A stretch of 64,000 bases of DNA from Penicillus capitatus (taxonomy: Eukaryota > Chlorophyta). The notes under the pieces were generated by a model, which made no database searches, had not been told where the DNA came from, and saw only the letters and a list, made by a program, of their open reading frames with translations. Positions within the stretch are counted from its first letter, which is position 1. The number at the start of each line of letters is the position of its first letter. Made by a program: the position numbers and the translations under genes. Below are positions 1-10,640 of this stretch, piece after piece. The stretch covers positions 1 through 64,000 of the forward strand of contig OZ287702.1 of assembly GCA_965649825.1 (NCBI GenBank), read 5' to 3'.

Positions 1-2
1 AA

Positions 3-892
3 GACTTCAGGTATGAAGATATTCTTTCGTGGAAAGCGCCGCAGACCAGTTGCCCCGACTGGTCGGATCCACTGGTAAGCACCAAATGAGGGAGAATCGG
101 ATGAACACGCGCGCACTGTCTCAAAGGTCTGCACGTATGCCGATGGTATTATAACAACTTTGGCACAGAGCTTTTACTGCGCCACACGGTACGCTGGCCA
201 ACAGATAGGCTGTATCCAGGACCCGTTATGTATCCTCGAAGACCAAACTACCTGCAGACAGCCCGAAGAATCTTTTGGTCCTGGCGTTATCAAAGGGCTT
301 AAGGTCAGTTTTTTCTGTCGTTTGATGGATCCTTTTCAGTTCATTCGTGTGATGTAGGATATTGTTGCAACATATGTGAAGCCTCCTGTGGACAAAAAGA
401 TCCTGAACCAAATCCTCGACTGCGGTGCAATCTATGAGAAAGACGCATGCTCAGGTTTGAAAATGCAGCGTCGTAATTCGTATGCATGTATGGCGGCCAG
501 ATCCCTGTAAATGGACCGAGCATGTGTACGAGGAGGATGAATGCGAGACGAAGGATGAGTGGATTGTACAGACATTGGCAGACGCCGGCGGCGATTCTGA
601 TGATGTCGTTTGCAAGTTTGCCAAAGATCAAGCATCGGCTGGCTGTATCGGCACGGACGACATCGGCGTCTGCGCCGCCAATCCCAACTGCTCTGTTCAG
701 TTTTCAGGAGGTACGGTCCCCTGTCCATATTCAACCAAGGCACCACCACGCGTTACAGAGTGTTGGGTTTCCATCGATTTTCAAACAAAACAGATCATCA
801 AGGCCGATAAGAAATTAAAAGAGTCTTTCGAGAGATTGGCAGCCGCATGTTCTTCACACAAGACCGAAGAAGAATGTCTCGGTGATGCCTAA
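3..892 (+). CDS. Cys-rich secreted family protein, copy A (5' end off the window)
   Basis: Three or more exons of a Cys-rich protein with three paralogues in this window (3937-5802, 36573-38422, 38563-40371). Exon 3-74 encodes the family block DFRYEDILSWKAP...CPDWSDPL; it splices (GTAAGC...AAAG) to 127-303, which carries ADGxxxxxAQSFYC and the DPLC module. A third exon starts at 358 with the family motif PPVDKK. The module GCIGTDDIGVC...NPNCS lies near 645-695 and the terminal block ECWVSIDFQ near 760-790, ending at 892. The frame shifts by one base at the AAAA run 460-463: frame 1 stops at 508-510 while the conserved frame continues from 461. This is either a sequence error or a broken gene. 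The N-terminal signal peptide seen in paralogues lies outside the window. No known domain recognised; extracellular or vacuolar location is inferred from the paralogues. Confidence 0.7.
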
Positions 893-1203
893 TGTTATGT
901 CCTGCTGATTGAATGGCGGCGCTGATGCCGCCGGCAACAACTGCTTTTTCATTCCTGTTTACCTGCATCGTATCGTTTACATGGCTGCATCCCTACACAA
1001 ACCTTAACGTTTTTGGTAACGGATTGACAAACGCGTGTCTCGATAGACGACGGCATTGAGTTGACGGTTTCAATTACCATATGCTTCGGGAAATGGGTAT
1101 GACGGATTGACCGAGCGACAGTTACATCTCTTCCTCTCGAATCGACGCTCTTTAGACTTGTGTGCTCTCCGTTTGTCACGTTCATCGTCAGCAGATCATT
1201 GCC
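893..1203. other. Spacer between copy A and the kelch gene
   Basis: Presumed 3' region of the Cys-rich gene and 5' region of the kelch gene. A minus-strand open frame (949-1266) crosses it but has no family resemblance and overlaps the kelch exon. I see no RNA gene or repeat. Confidence 0.4.
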
Positions 1204-3276
1204 ATGGCGCGGTACGCTGCAAGACTGGACTGGGAAGAAGTGACCGTGCACGGTGACCCGCCGCACAATCGTTGGGGTTCAGCCTATTGCCTCGTCGGCG
1301 ACAAAGTCTTTGTCAGCGGCGGATGCTTCGAAGACAAGTATGACGCTATCCCATTCGATCCGAAAATCGTTTCTTCGTTTTAGGAGTGCAAACTACACGT
1401 GGTATGCCGACGCGTGGTTTCTTCAACCACATGGCGAGACCTTCAAGTGGTCGAAGCTCCCCGATCCACCCGAGACATTCAAACCGCGTTTTTTGCATTC
1501 GGCTACTCTTGTTGGTACGTTCGGCTGAACGCACGTTCCCTCCCTCATCTGCTTTACAGGGGAACTGGTTTGGATCGTGGGTGGCCATGGCAACGGGAAA
1601 AATTTTGACGACGTCTTTACTTTCAACATCGACACATATGTCTGGACAAGACAACGCATTCGGTGCCTCTCAATAGAGAAGCCATGTGATAACTGTGATG
1701 TGGGATGTCTCACAGAATGCCACCATTTGTCCAACGTTCCGGACATTGCGCCGTTTGTCTGCCAGATACGCCGGAGAGGATCTTGCTGTTTGGTGGATGT
1801 TTCGCACGGAACGAAGACAGTCCACCTCCAATGCTGGCCGTGATGGACACCAAACTGCTCACCGTGTCCGAATACCATATATTCGGTGACGCTCGGCGTT
1901 CCCGCACGTGGCCCATCGCGTTCCACATCTCAGAGACCAAGTCTCCAACGCAGACCACGCTGTCTGACTGAAAAGGCATTGGATGTGACAGGATCTTGTT
2001 TGTGGGTGGAGCGGATTTGGAGAAGAAATTGCCCATTGAGGGAGCAGCTTGTTTGGACGTCAAGAAACTCGTGTGGAAGGAAAAGCAGTTGACGGATCCA
2101 TCCCTTGTTAACCTCATCGGCGCTCGCGGTGTCCGTTTCCAAGGGAAAAACTACATACACGGTCCGCTCATGTCTACCATGTCGTGTGACGTGGTGTGAT
2201 ATCTTTGGCGAGCCTCAGGTGGAAAATACATGGAGAATAACGAGAGATACTCGTCCGATATCATCGAAATCGGCAGTGGATTGTTGCCGCCCCATTGTGA
2301 CATTCGCCGAATCAAAAGCCACGGACTCGAAGGCAGTCCTCAGCCTACTAAAAATTCGCGAGTGTATAACGACGGCTTGTACAGGGATGGCAGATCATTT
2401 GCTGTTCATGAGTGGAGATTGGATCTATGCCTGTCTGGGGAGGGTCTCCCATATCGGGGAAGAAGCAAAAGTCTACCGCGCAAATTTGACGAAATTGGAA
2501 GAAATCCCATCTCTGGCGATTTCAGCGCCGACGCCAGTTTACGATCTGACAATAGAGAGCGAAGAACCAGCTATGGTAGCATCGAGTCATATCCCATTCC
2601 ACGACAAGTGCCTATCTGCATGCAGCAGATGATCGATTCTCCGTCTTGGACAGCAAAGCAAGAGATCCGTCAAGATTCCTTGATCTCCGAAGGAACGGAT
2701 GAGTCAGAACCGGCCTGTCGCTTTACAAACTCTCGAATCACAGTGAATTCAAGAATACGTGAGTGACAGTGGGTTACGGTGATTCGTGGTTTGCGTAGAA
2801 GATGGTGTGCGAGCCGGCATCGAGCGATGCAGGAATGTCTGGCGGGCTGCGCGTTCAGATGAACTGTGAAGCCATTCTCTCACTTCGCGATTCACATGCG
2901 ACGCAAGAGATGGATCGATTGAAGGAAGAGATCAAGACGCTGAAACGCAAACTCGAAGTGACAAGTGTCGAAAAGCAAGAACTGGAAACAGAACTGAAGA
3001 GGGTCAAAGAAAACGAGGTAGACTGCTGCTGATGAGCATGGACGTATGATGCGACATTACTTCTGCCTTTAGAAAAAACAGCTGGAGTCCAAAGAAGCTG
3101 ATATTGAGCGGTTGCAACGTGAAGTGGCCTCTGCGAAGAGTGAGTTCAGTAACCTCGTGCGCCGTGAGAAGGCATGGCTCGAAAGCAGTCCAGTTAGATT
3201 TCACAAGTACCTCAGATCGACGTGGACATCATCTGCTCACCACTGCTGTCCTTGTAGCAATCCTTTTGATCCGTAA
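1204..3276 (+). CDS. Kelch-repeat protein with C-terminal coiled coil
   Basis: ATG at 1204 opens MARYAARLDWEEV. Successive short exons carry kelch-blade patterns: NRWGSAYCLVGDKVFVSGG, then a PRFLHSATLVG element followed after a GTACGT...TTTACAG intron by ELVWIVGGHGNGKNFDDV, then RSGHCAVC...ERILLFGG (about 1745-1800), then DRILFVGGADLE (about 1980-2030, after an intron ending GGATGTGACAG). From about 2900 to 3190 a heptad-rich coiled coil follows (EEIKTLKRKLEV, then QLESKEADIERLQREV after an intron ending at 3071). Kelch propeller plus coiled coil is the layout of Tea1-type scaffolds. The end is uncertain: the frame stops at 3274-3276, but an open stretch at about 3375-3738 could be further exons. 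Exons near 1660-1980 and 2150-2750 are not fully resolved. Confidence 0.65.
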
Positions 3277-3936
3277 AGAGTGGAGACGGATGACGAACAT
3301 GACTTCTTGCTACCATGACCTAACAAAAGGATGACCTGTTTTGCATTTGAATTGACAAATGTTTAAGTCTTCCAGGATAAGCGACTTTTTTCAAGAAGTA
3401 TTGTTTTCGGGATGGATCTCGCAGACATACGAGACGAATCGAAAATGGAACAAGCGGTTTCGTCCACGGCCTCTTGCGCTCTCGCACTCTCGAACACGAC
3501 CGTTCCCCTTTAGAGTTCTCACCACACGCAGCAGTCAGTTGCGCACGCTGATTTCAAAGAGTGGTCCAAAGGCGGCCGCTATGAATGCAGTCTACCCGGA
3601 TGCTCAAGTCTTCTGGCGGCGCAGTCCGTCTCGCGAGGTCTGTCCATCCGAAATCGGAGCGACCAACTGTTCTTAGCGCAGCGGGCCTTCCTTACTTTTG
3701 TCACGCAAAGGAAGAATATGAAGGATCGTCTTCATTAAACACAGACATGCTGAATAATGACCGTAACGTATTGATCTCACAGCGACAAGTAGATGAAGAA
3801 GTGTAAAAGCGTGTCTGACGGATACTGTACAAGGCAATGCTTACCTGTCGAATCTTGGGTATCGAACGATATGTTTGATCGTCATTTATCGAGAACGATC
3901 CGCTCATGAAGTGCAAAAAGCTGACGAGAAAAATGA

Positions 3937-5802
3937 TCAAAAAAGTGCGGCGGCGTTTTCTGTCGGATCGTTCTCGCAATCTCTGTTGTTTGCGCGGGTG
4001 GCGCATTTTTCTTGAATCGCAGTGTAGGTTTTCTTCATGGCCAGATCTTTCTCAAGAGCATCAGCGATGAGATAGTCTGCAGCCACCATGCATTCTGAAC
4101 ATTGACATCCTGAATCGAGGGATGAGGTATTGGAGGTGACAGACCTTCACTGCTTCCCCAGCTACATAGTGGATTGTCTATGCATCTGCTGTAATCGTTG
4201 ATGTCGACACATTCCACCTCCCCTACGGTCTTGAATAAATTGCAGACTGGATCGGAGTCGCTATGTCCTAATGCGCTCATGCTCTTGAAAACTTCAGTAT
4301 CTCTAAGAGTGCACGTCCCATCATTTTCCCAAATGCAGTCTCCTACAGGACAGGGATATCGAATCGACTGGCCTCGCATGGATGATCGGCTCGAGACCTG
4401 AACAGCTGTCTTCCTCTAGAATAGCGATGCATTTGGCTTGTCTTTCTAAAAATGATTTGTCCCCTTTGCCCTTCATCAGCGTGGCCATCGCCTGTATAGC
4501 GTACGAATCGATGAAGGCATGGAGAAGGGATAGGTGTTTTGCACTTCGAATCCTTTGCCCCAGGCTAGGCGCATGGTATTATCAGAGGCCGTACAGCGCA
4601 TGGTTTCGAAGCTGTAGTCGCAATGGGGATTTATCAGACATTTCGGAAACATACAGACCATGTTGTATTGAACTTGACAATAAAATTCAACCGGAATCTC
4701 GATTTTGATAAGGGCATCCGCAATGACGCACGCCTGCTCGCAAAACACGAGTGATGATGGAACACAGAGAGAGGACGGACGGTGGAGGGCACTCCTTCTG
4801 GGCAATCTGTTTCGGGCAGTTCCCATTTGAGCACATTTGCCCATCTGAATCCACGCTCCAGCGGACGAAATTCTTGAAAAAACGGTTCGATCAGTAGAGA
4901 TGTCTTGTATTCAATGACCTGAGATGCAAAAGGTCATCACGGCAGCGACACAGTCAACGACAGACTTGGAGGATTTCTTCATATGTGCATCCAAAAAGGC
5001 GGCCGTAAAAATCCATGACACAAGCTTCCACTGCATGGTCCCTGAAATCGACGTTAGGTGAGAGAGCGCGGATGCGTACGGGAACTGGGGTACCATGAAC
5101 AACGTGAATCTGCGTTGCACGGGTCTTCTCTTTCGATCTCGGCGCATATAGCGCCGTCAATTGTGACAGCAACTGCGGCTGGAGATGCCTCGATGCACGG
5201 AGAGTCCTGATAGTCCACATCGAATTGCACGAATTCACACTCCGTTGTATTCCTAAGAAACCTCGACTTCATAGAGCACCTTGGCAAGCACCGAAGCTTA
5301 CGAATTCCACAGACAGTAACCCACGTCAGAACATGCTTTTGCGTCTGTGGCACTTCCGCACACCTAAAAGCAGAGATCGTGATAAACGCCACGACGCGAT
5401 GTCTGTCGTCTTACTGCGTATCTGGAGATGAATCGACTGTAGGCGTTCTCAGATGAGCCCAAGATGGAAGCTATGGCAGAACGACTGGCGGTGCAAGCGG
5501 CGGTCTTGGCATCCCATGTACACGACTCTCCGTCGCGGATGGCGTTGGAAACGCGATGCGTGTCATTTGTCTGGGCCTAGACCGTGAAGACATGTCCATA
5601 GCGCTGGGCGACGACGGGAGAATCGATCTCTCGTTTTCGAAGGGCGACTCACCCGCTCCCGAAACGTGACAAGCCGCGTACCAAGAAGATGCGTCCCTGC
5701 GCGGACGATCGCTTGGTCTGTCGTGGTCGGTTCCACAAGATGGGTGGTCGTTTCATGCACCGCGAGAAAAAGGACCAGGGCGAAAATTGAGCGACGCGAC
5801 AT
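3937..5802 (-). CDS. Cys-rich secreted family protein, copy B
   Basis: Minus-strand paralogue of copy A. ATG at 5802 begins MSRRSIFALVLFLAVHETTT, a signal peptide, so secretion is likely. Later exons carry the family core SCTWDAKTAAC...SSENAYSRFISRYA (about 5430-5580), the module CGSATDAKAC...YCLW (about 5300-5360), CNADSRCSWY (near 5115), a diverged FYCQVQYNMVC...NPHC block (about 4620-4700), and ECVDINDYSRC...NPLCSW (about 4150-4220). The last exon follows an intron of about 35 nt (GTCTGT...TTCAG), reads CQCSECMVAADYLIADALE, and stops at 3937-3939; it aligns with the C-termini of copies A, C and D. It lies head to head with the gene starting at 5931 (128 bp apart). No function can be assigned. 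Confidence 0.7.
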
Positions 5803-5930
5803 ACGTGTGTTTGTATGCTCGCTTTTACTATGTGCAATTCGACGAATGGCGCGGAAGCAAACGAAATGGCGCATTTACATAGGCGAGCTGTCACGTTAAC
5901 TTTTATGAAACTCGACAGGGACGCCGCTCG

Positions 5931-7274
5931 ATGATGAGTCCCTATGATACGAGGCCGCGCGCGTCGAACTCCATGCAGCGTACGCGCGTCGAGAACGACG
6001 ACCCTGTGAAGCTCATCGAGCAATTGCAGAATTACATTGTCAGATTACAGAATACCGCAAAAGATGTCCCTCGGCGACGTCCATCGAGACGATCGTACGA
6101 GAAGCTCAGCTTTGATGACCAGCTGTCTCGAGATCTTCCTCCCACCATTCGGGCCATCGTGGAAGACAACAGAATGCTCAGAAGCTCCATAAAGAAATGG
6201 AAAGGTCGGTGTCGCTCGGCAGAACGCGAAGTGCAAAAAGAAAGGCTGAGAACGGAACAGTGTCGTCTGGAATTCGCCTCTTATCAAAAGTGCTTCACCG
6301 AAGAGGATCTGCTGGCCATCGAGAATCACAAAGAATTGGAAGAGAGGACGCAGATTCTGCAGACTTCGGTCGAAGAGAAGGAGCACGCGCTCGCGGTTTT
6401 AGAAAAGAAGCAGCGCGTGGATGCAAAGATGCATCAAGTGACGCTCCTGCAGCGCAGCAAAGAGACAGATGCACTGAAGAAACAGATTAAGGAGCTGGAA
6501 GAAGAGATCCGGCGCCTCAGTCTTAAGTATCGGACAGAAATTGTTGGATCAAAGCGTATCACGGCGAGATACGAAGAGCAGAAGCGGAGAGCGATGCGAT
6601 GGAGAGAGCAACTGAACAGTCTGTTGGAGAAAGAGGAAAGCAAACTGATGTTGGGTGATGTGACAGTGGTGGACCCGGACACCAACACAGCAGCAGTCAC
6701 AACGAGAGCAACACTCGAACAGACGACCGAGGAAAGAGTGATCCTCATGCTGTGCGTTGTAGAAGACACAGAGACACGTGGGTCTCTCACGGAAAGCAAC
6801 AATTCCTCGACATCGATGGAAACGCCTTTCGATTCTCTCAACGTCTCGCGTAGCATGGGTGAGGAATGCTTCTGTGAGAAAAGGGAGATGCGTGGAGGGC
6901 CGGATCTGCCATCGGCGGCAGTCCTTTCATCTGAGGCCGAGAATGGCCATGGCGAGGAGGATCTGCATAAGCATCCGGTGGAGGAGTGCGCGGAATCCGT
7001 ACCTGAGATGCCAAACGCGGAGCGCGAGGCGGCAGCTCTAAAGATTCAGTGCGCGCTTCGCGGGATGTTTGCCAGAAAGGAATTCGAACGCAGGAGAGTC
7101 AGCGCCATGCAGTACGGTCCAAAAAACGTCGCCAGTAGCACGAAGACCGTTACGGCAGCTGCTTCACAACGACGTCTGGCCGAAGTACCGAAGACGACAA
7201 AAGGAAAACATCTTTCCCAGACGCCACATTCGACGCAACCGAACTCCAGGAACCGAAAACCAACACTCGCATGA
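5931..7274 (+). CDS. Lebercilin-like coiled-coil protein with IQ motif
   Basis: Single-exon gene of 447 residues from ATG 5931 (a second Met follows at once). Residues about 20-240 are almost continuous coiled coil (LRSSIKKWKGRC, KKQIKELEEEIRRLSLKYR). The middle is acidic and low in complexity. An IQ motif, ALKIQCALRGMFARKEFERR, lies at about 370-390 and would bind calmodulin or a light chain. A basic tail follows. The coiled-coil part resembles the lebercilin domain of ciliary proteins; that family call is tentative, the coiled coil and IQ motif are clear. NME7 elsewhere in the window makes a flagellar role plausible. It shares a short divergent promoter region with the Cys-rich gene ending at 5802. 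Confidence 0.65.
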   Translation: MMSPYDTRPRASNSMQRTRVENDDPVKLIEQLQNYIVRLQNTAKDVPRRRPSRRSYEKLSFDDQLSRDLPPTIRAIVEDNRMLRSSIKKWKGRCRSAEREVQKERLRTEQCRLEFASYQKCFTEEDLLAIENHKELEERTQILQTSVEEKEHALAVLEKKQRVDAKMHQVTLLQRSKETDALKKQIKELEEEIRRLSLKYRTEIVGSKRITARYEEQKRRAMRWREQLNSLLEKEESKLMLGDVTVVDPDTNTAAVTTRATLEQTTEERVILMLCVVEDTETRGSLTESNNSSTSMETPFDSLNVSRSMGEECFCEKREMRGGPDLPSAAVLSSEAENGHGEEDLHKHPVEECAESVPEMPNAEREAAALKIQCALRGMFARKEFERRRVSAMQYGPKNVASSTKTVTAAASQRRLAEVPKTTKGKHLSQTPHSTQPNSRNRKPTLA

Positions 7275-7676
7275 CGACACGCTCCTGTGCGATTGCGCAT
7301 CTCACCAGAAGAAAACGTCGCACGACAACGTGGTGTATCGACTTCTGTTGATATCGATCGGTTTGGCAAAAGACCGCTAACATTTCGCCAGTCCATCGCC
7401 ATCGTTGTCTTTGTGATGGTCGCATCTTCCAAGAGTGGCATGTCCGACACGTTGATCCGTTTTCAAAAGAGTCTGAAAGATATTCGATCATCGTCTTCTG
7501 TACCGTTCGCGCCATGGTTTGTTCTTCGTCGACATGTCGGCTGATATCTACGTACGGTTAACGGCGTTGCTGCTCGCAGATACTTTTGCCGTTCTTTGGG
7601 TGGTTGTCGGAAAACGCATGTTTCAAAACCGTGAATCGTTTCCGTTGCCCGTCTCCAAAAGCACGTTCGCATTCAA
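7275..7676. other. Spacer upstream of the ABCG-like locus
   Basis: About 400 bp after the stop at 7274. Overlapping short open frames on both strands show no recognisable family. A start codon for the ABCG-like gene should lie here or just downstream, but I could not identify one. Confidence 0.4.
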
Positions 7677-10206
7677 TTGTTTTCATTTAAGAAATTGTGT
7701 TTAGACAAAATCGCGAATGTCGGCTTTGAAACGAAAAGCGTCTTTCCCGTTCACGTCGTCCGGCACAACGTATCGTGCGTTTACAAAAGCGGAAGACATG
7801 AACGGGTTGTTTTGAGCAACGTGTGTGGAAAAGCGGAACCGGGTGCGATTGTGGCATTAACGGATCCATCTGGAGCCGGAAAAGTGGAACTCTTGGCAAA
7901 CGATTTTCTTGACAATGCTCTGTGCATCTTGCCAGTCAAGCTTACTCGATATTCTGTCCATCGGCAACACCACAGGCACTGTCAGCGGTACCGTTCTCTT
8001 TAATGGTATTCAGCAAGCTCAACGTCGTCTGCAGCTCATGTCCTATGTTCCACAGGTAAAGCACTCGGAAGAAAACGGCAGGTAGATTGCTGTTCGGCTG
8101 ATAGGACGATCTCTTCATGCCTTGCTTGTCATGTCACGAGACGATGCAATTTTATGCGAGTCTGCTACTGAGAGATGCATCTACTGCCGAAAGGCAGTGC
8201 AGGATTCAAGATGTTCTCCAGTGTCTGGATTTGACTCAACGCTAATAAACCATTGTCTGCTTCGCCCATCATCTCGCGTCTTTTCACTAAGTGTCGTAGG
8301 TCGGAGGAATGCTTCCTGGAGGAATTCGGTTAACCGGTCTGTCGGGTGGTCAGAAAAGAAAACTGAATATCGCCATCGGAGTTGCATCGTCGCCTTCCAT
8401 TGTCTTTATGGATGAAGCGACATCTGGTCTCGACAGTTCTGCGGCTGCAAGCATCATGCGTTTAAAAAGATCTTTGCGCTCAACCGGCTCATACCATTCT
8501 GGCCACGATGCATCAGCCACGGCTCGATATTTGGAGAATGCTCTCCAAAGTAGGCATCATTTTGTTGACGGTGGGTGAGATAACCTCCAGTTCTGGAAGG
8601 TTGTTCTGCTGCAAAGTCGAGGTTGATGCATACAGAAACGACGGTTAGTGTCTATTCCTGGTTTTTGAAGCTACCTTCCGTATCCACACGATCCAGAACA
8701 AGATAGAACGGCCCCGATTGGTTTCTCGATTTGATATCCATCGATTTTGTGAAACCTCAGGTAAGAGTCCCTTTGTGATGCGACGTGAATTCAGACGCCG
8801 TGTGCATTCAGGGAATGAAACGCACCATGCGGACGGAGGAAGATCTTCTCGAAGCGTCAAAGGCCTTCTTAAATGCGAATTACCCAGACGACGTCAGGAA
8901 TGACGTAACCCGAATGTTTACCCCGGTGACTTTATCAGATGTAGATCCGCTGGGTCGCACCGTCACGGACCCGCCTCCCTTCATCAAGGCGAATTTCTTC
9001 CAGGAGAATTGGGTTTACACAATTCGCACTCACCCAACCGTTCTCCCAGGACAACCAGCGAAATGGAATCTGCACCATCGAAACACAACCGTTTCATGTC
9101 CGCTATGTGTGAGATTCCCAAGGCCTCTCACTCTTTTGTTTATGCAGGAAATGGATCTTGGCGCTTTGTCGACACTTTATCTAGTTGGCTTGGCGTTCGA
9201 GTACATTCGTTGTGCGAACCCAGCTGCTGTCGGCGGACATCTCTTCGCCATCCCATGGCTCACCGATGCTGTTGGTGTCGTTTTCGACAACATCCCAGAC
9301 ACTCCCCAGTCCATCTCCACACGATTTAACGTGCTCTTCGTGTCGACACTGGTTTTGATTCCCTTCCCATATCTCTCTGTATCGCATGCCACAGCAGATA
9401 AGGTCGATTTCGTTGCAGCTGAACGATTTCTGACAAAGATCTGTGCTCTTAGGTATGCTATCTCAATGATACGCGTTCTCGACTCGATCGGCCGTTTATC
9501 TACTATATCTCCAAAGCTTCCGTGCAACTTCCGTCTCAGCTGATGAACGTAGTCACTTCGTTCTGATTGTCTCCCACATGACTGGACTTCGTTCGGATAC
9601 TGGCGCCTTACTCAAACACCTCGTCATTTTGACACTCGCTTTTCTGATCTTCTTCCCAGTACTGCCTCTTTGTGCGGTACGTCCACTGCTGGTGACTCTC
9701 ATTGTTTGTTCAGATACTGAGCCTCACAGCAATTGAGGCCCCGTCGGAAGATGTTACGTTTATCATCGGCGTCTGCTGCGTTGCATTCAATCTCATGTTC
9801 TCCGACTTCTTTATCCGAAAAGACCAAATGCGGTTCAGTTGGGCGGGTCATCTGTCCACGGCATCACCCATGCAGTACATTTTCGAAGCGCTGACCGAAA
9901 TCGAGTGCCGAGACAGAGATGACGACACGCTATGTGTTCAGAGCTTCGAGGAAGCATACAGGACACATTCCATGGATCAGCCCATGGCAACGCCTTATCC
10001 AAAAGACCTCATTTCTTATGTCTTGCGCAGCCTGAGCGATGAAAATGGATTGTGTTTGGTATCCGAAAACAGCCTGCTGCATATTTTTAGGTAATCAGAC
10101 ATCCATATCGAATGCACTAGTGATTCTCTCTGTATTTCTCCTGTGCATGCACCTCGCGACTTTTCTCCTGCTGTGCTATTTCTCGATGTATCCTTCAAAG
10201 AAATAA
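7677..10206 (+). pseudogene. ABCG-type half-transporter, apparently decayed
   Basis: Ordered ABCG pieces are present: HERVVLSNVCGKAEPGAIVAL, then the Walker A segment DPSGAGK which, across a GT...CCAG intron of about 53 nt, continues SSLLDILSIGNTTG; MSYVPQ|DDLFMPC; signature LSGGQKRKLNIA; Walker B IVFMDEATSGLDS; switch ATMHQPRLDIW; and membrane-domain segments VVFDNIPDTPQS, YYISKASVQLP, HMTGLRSDTG, with the end at MYPSKK (stop 10204-10206). Defects: the first Gly of Walker A is Asp; two in-frame TAA codons (8243-8248) sit in the conserved stretch before VGGMLPGG; one extra A in the run 8464-8468 shifts the frame before the switch motif; the frame changes twice more between about 9440 and 9566. 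An ABCG exporter is the clear ancestor. I call it a pseudogene, though uncorrected sequence errors could explain part of this. Confidence 0.7.
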
Positions 10207-10640
10207 CCGCCGGCAATTCAGTGGCAGAAACCGCGTTATCAAATATCAGGCCGCGCGATGAAAATAGACAGCTCTTCCATTGAGCGCCAACGGTTTTGTG
10301 TTCGTGGTGGCGAACTGCCGTGCTTTGACCTTGTCCTTGAAGAGACATTGGATGCCTAAGCTGCTGTACAGTCTCTGTCATGGACAGCACGATGACGGAG
10401 TGAGCCAGTGCGTCGTCATCCTAAGGCAATAGGACTTTCTTACTAGCTACCACACGTGCATCTTGCCTCGTGACGTGTCTTTCTTTCTATCAAGTTTTAA
10501 ACAAACCGCGGCATCACGTTCTGAGGTCGTCGTCTTAGCGAAAAAAACGTTGTTTCAATTTAGCGGTACGCACAATTGCAGTCTTCGTTTCCTAGTTTGC
10601 TGTTTACCTCACCGTGTTGCTTTTGTCTAGTTGGTTTACA
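10207..10640. promoter_or_regulatory. Intergenic region upstream of the Mei2-like gene
   Basis: About 430 bp without a convincing coding frame, holding the 3' flank of the ABCG locus and the presumed promoter and 5' UTR of the Mei2-like gene. I see no specific promoter element. Confidence 0.35.

Noticed and set aside
8243-8248. TAA read as glutamine (alternative genetic code)
   Set aside because: In-frame TAA here and at 35058 looked suggestive, but TAA and TAG end well-supported genes (e.g. 34184-34186, 10204-10206, 28064-28066), so the standard code holds and these loci are decayed.
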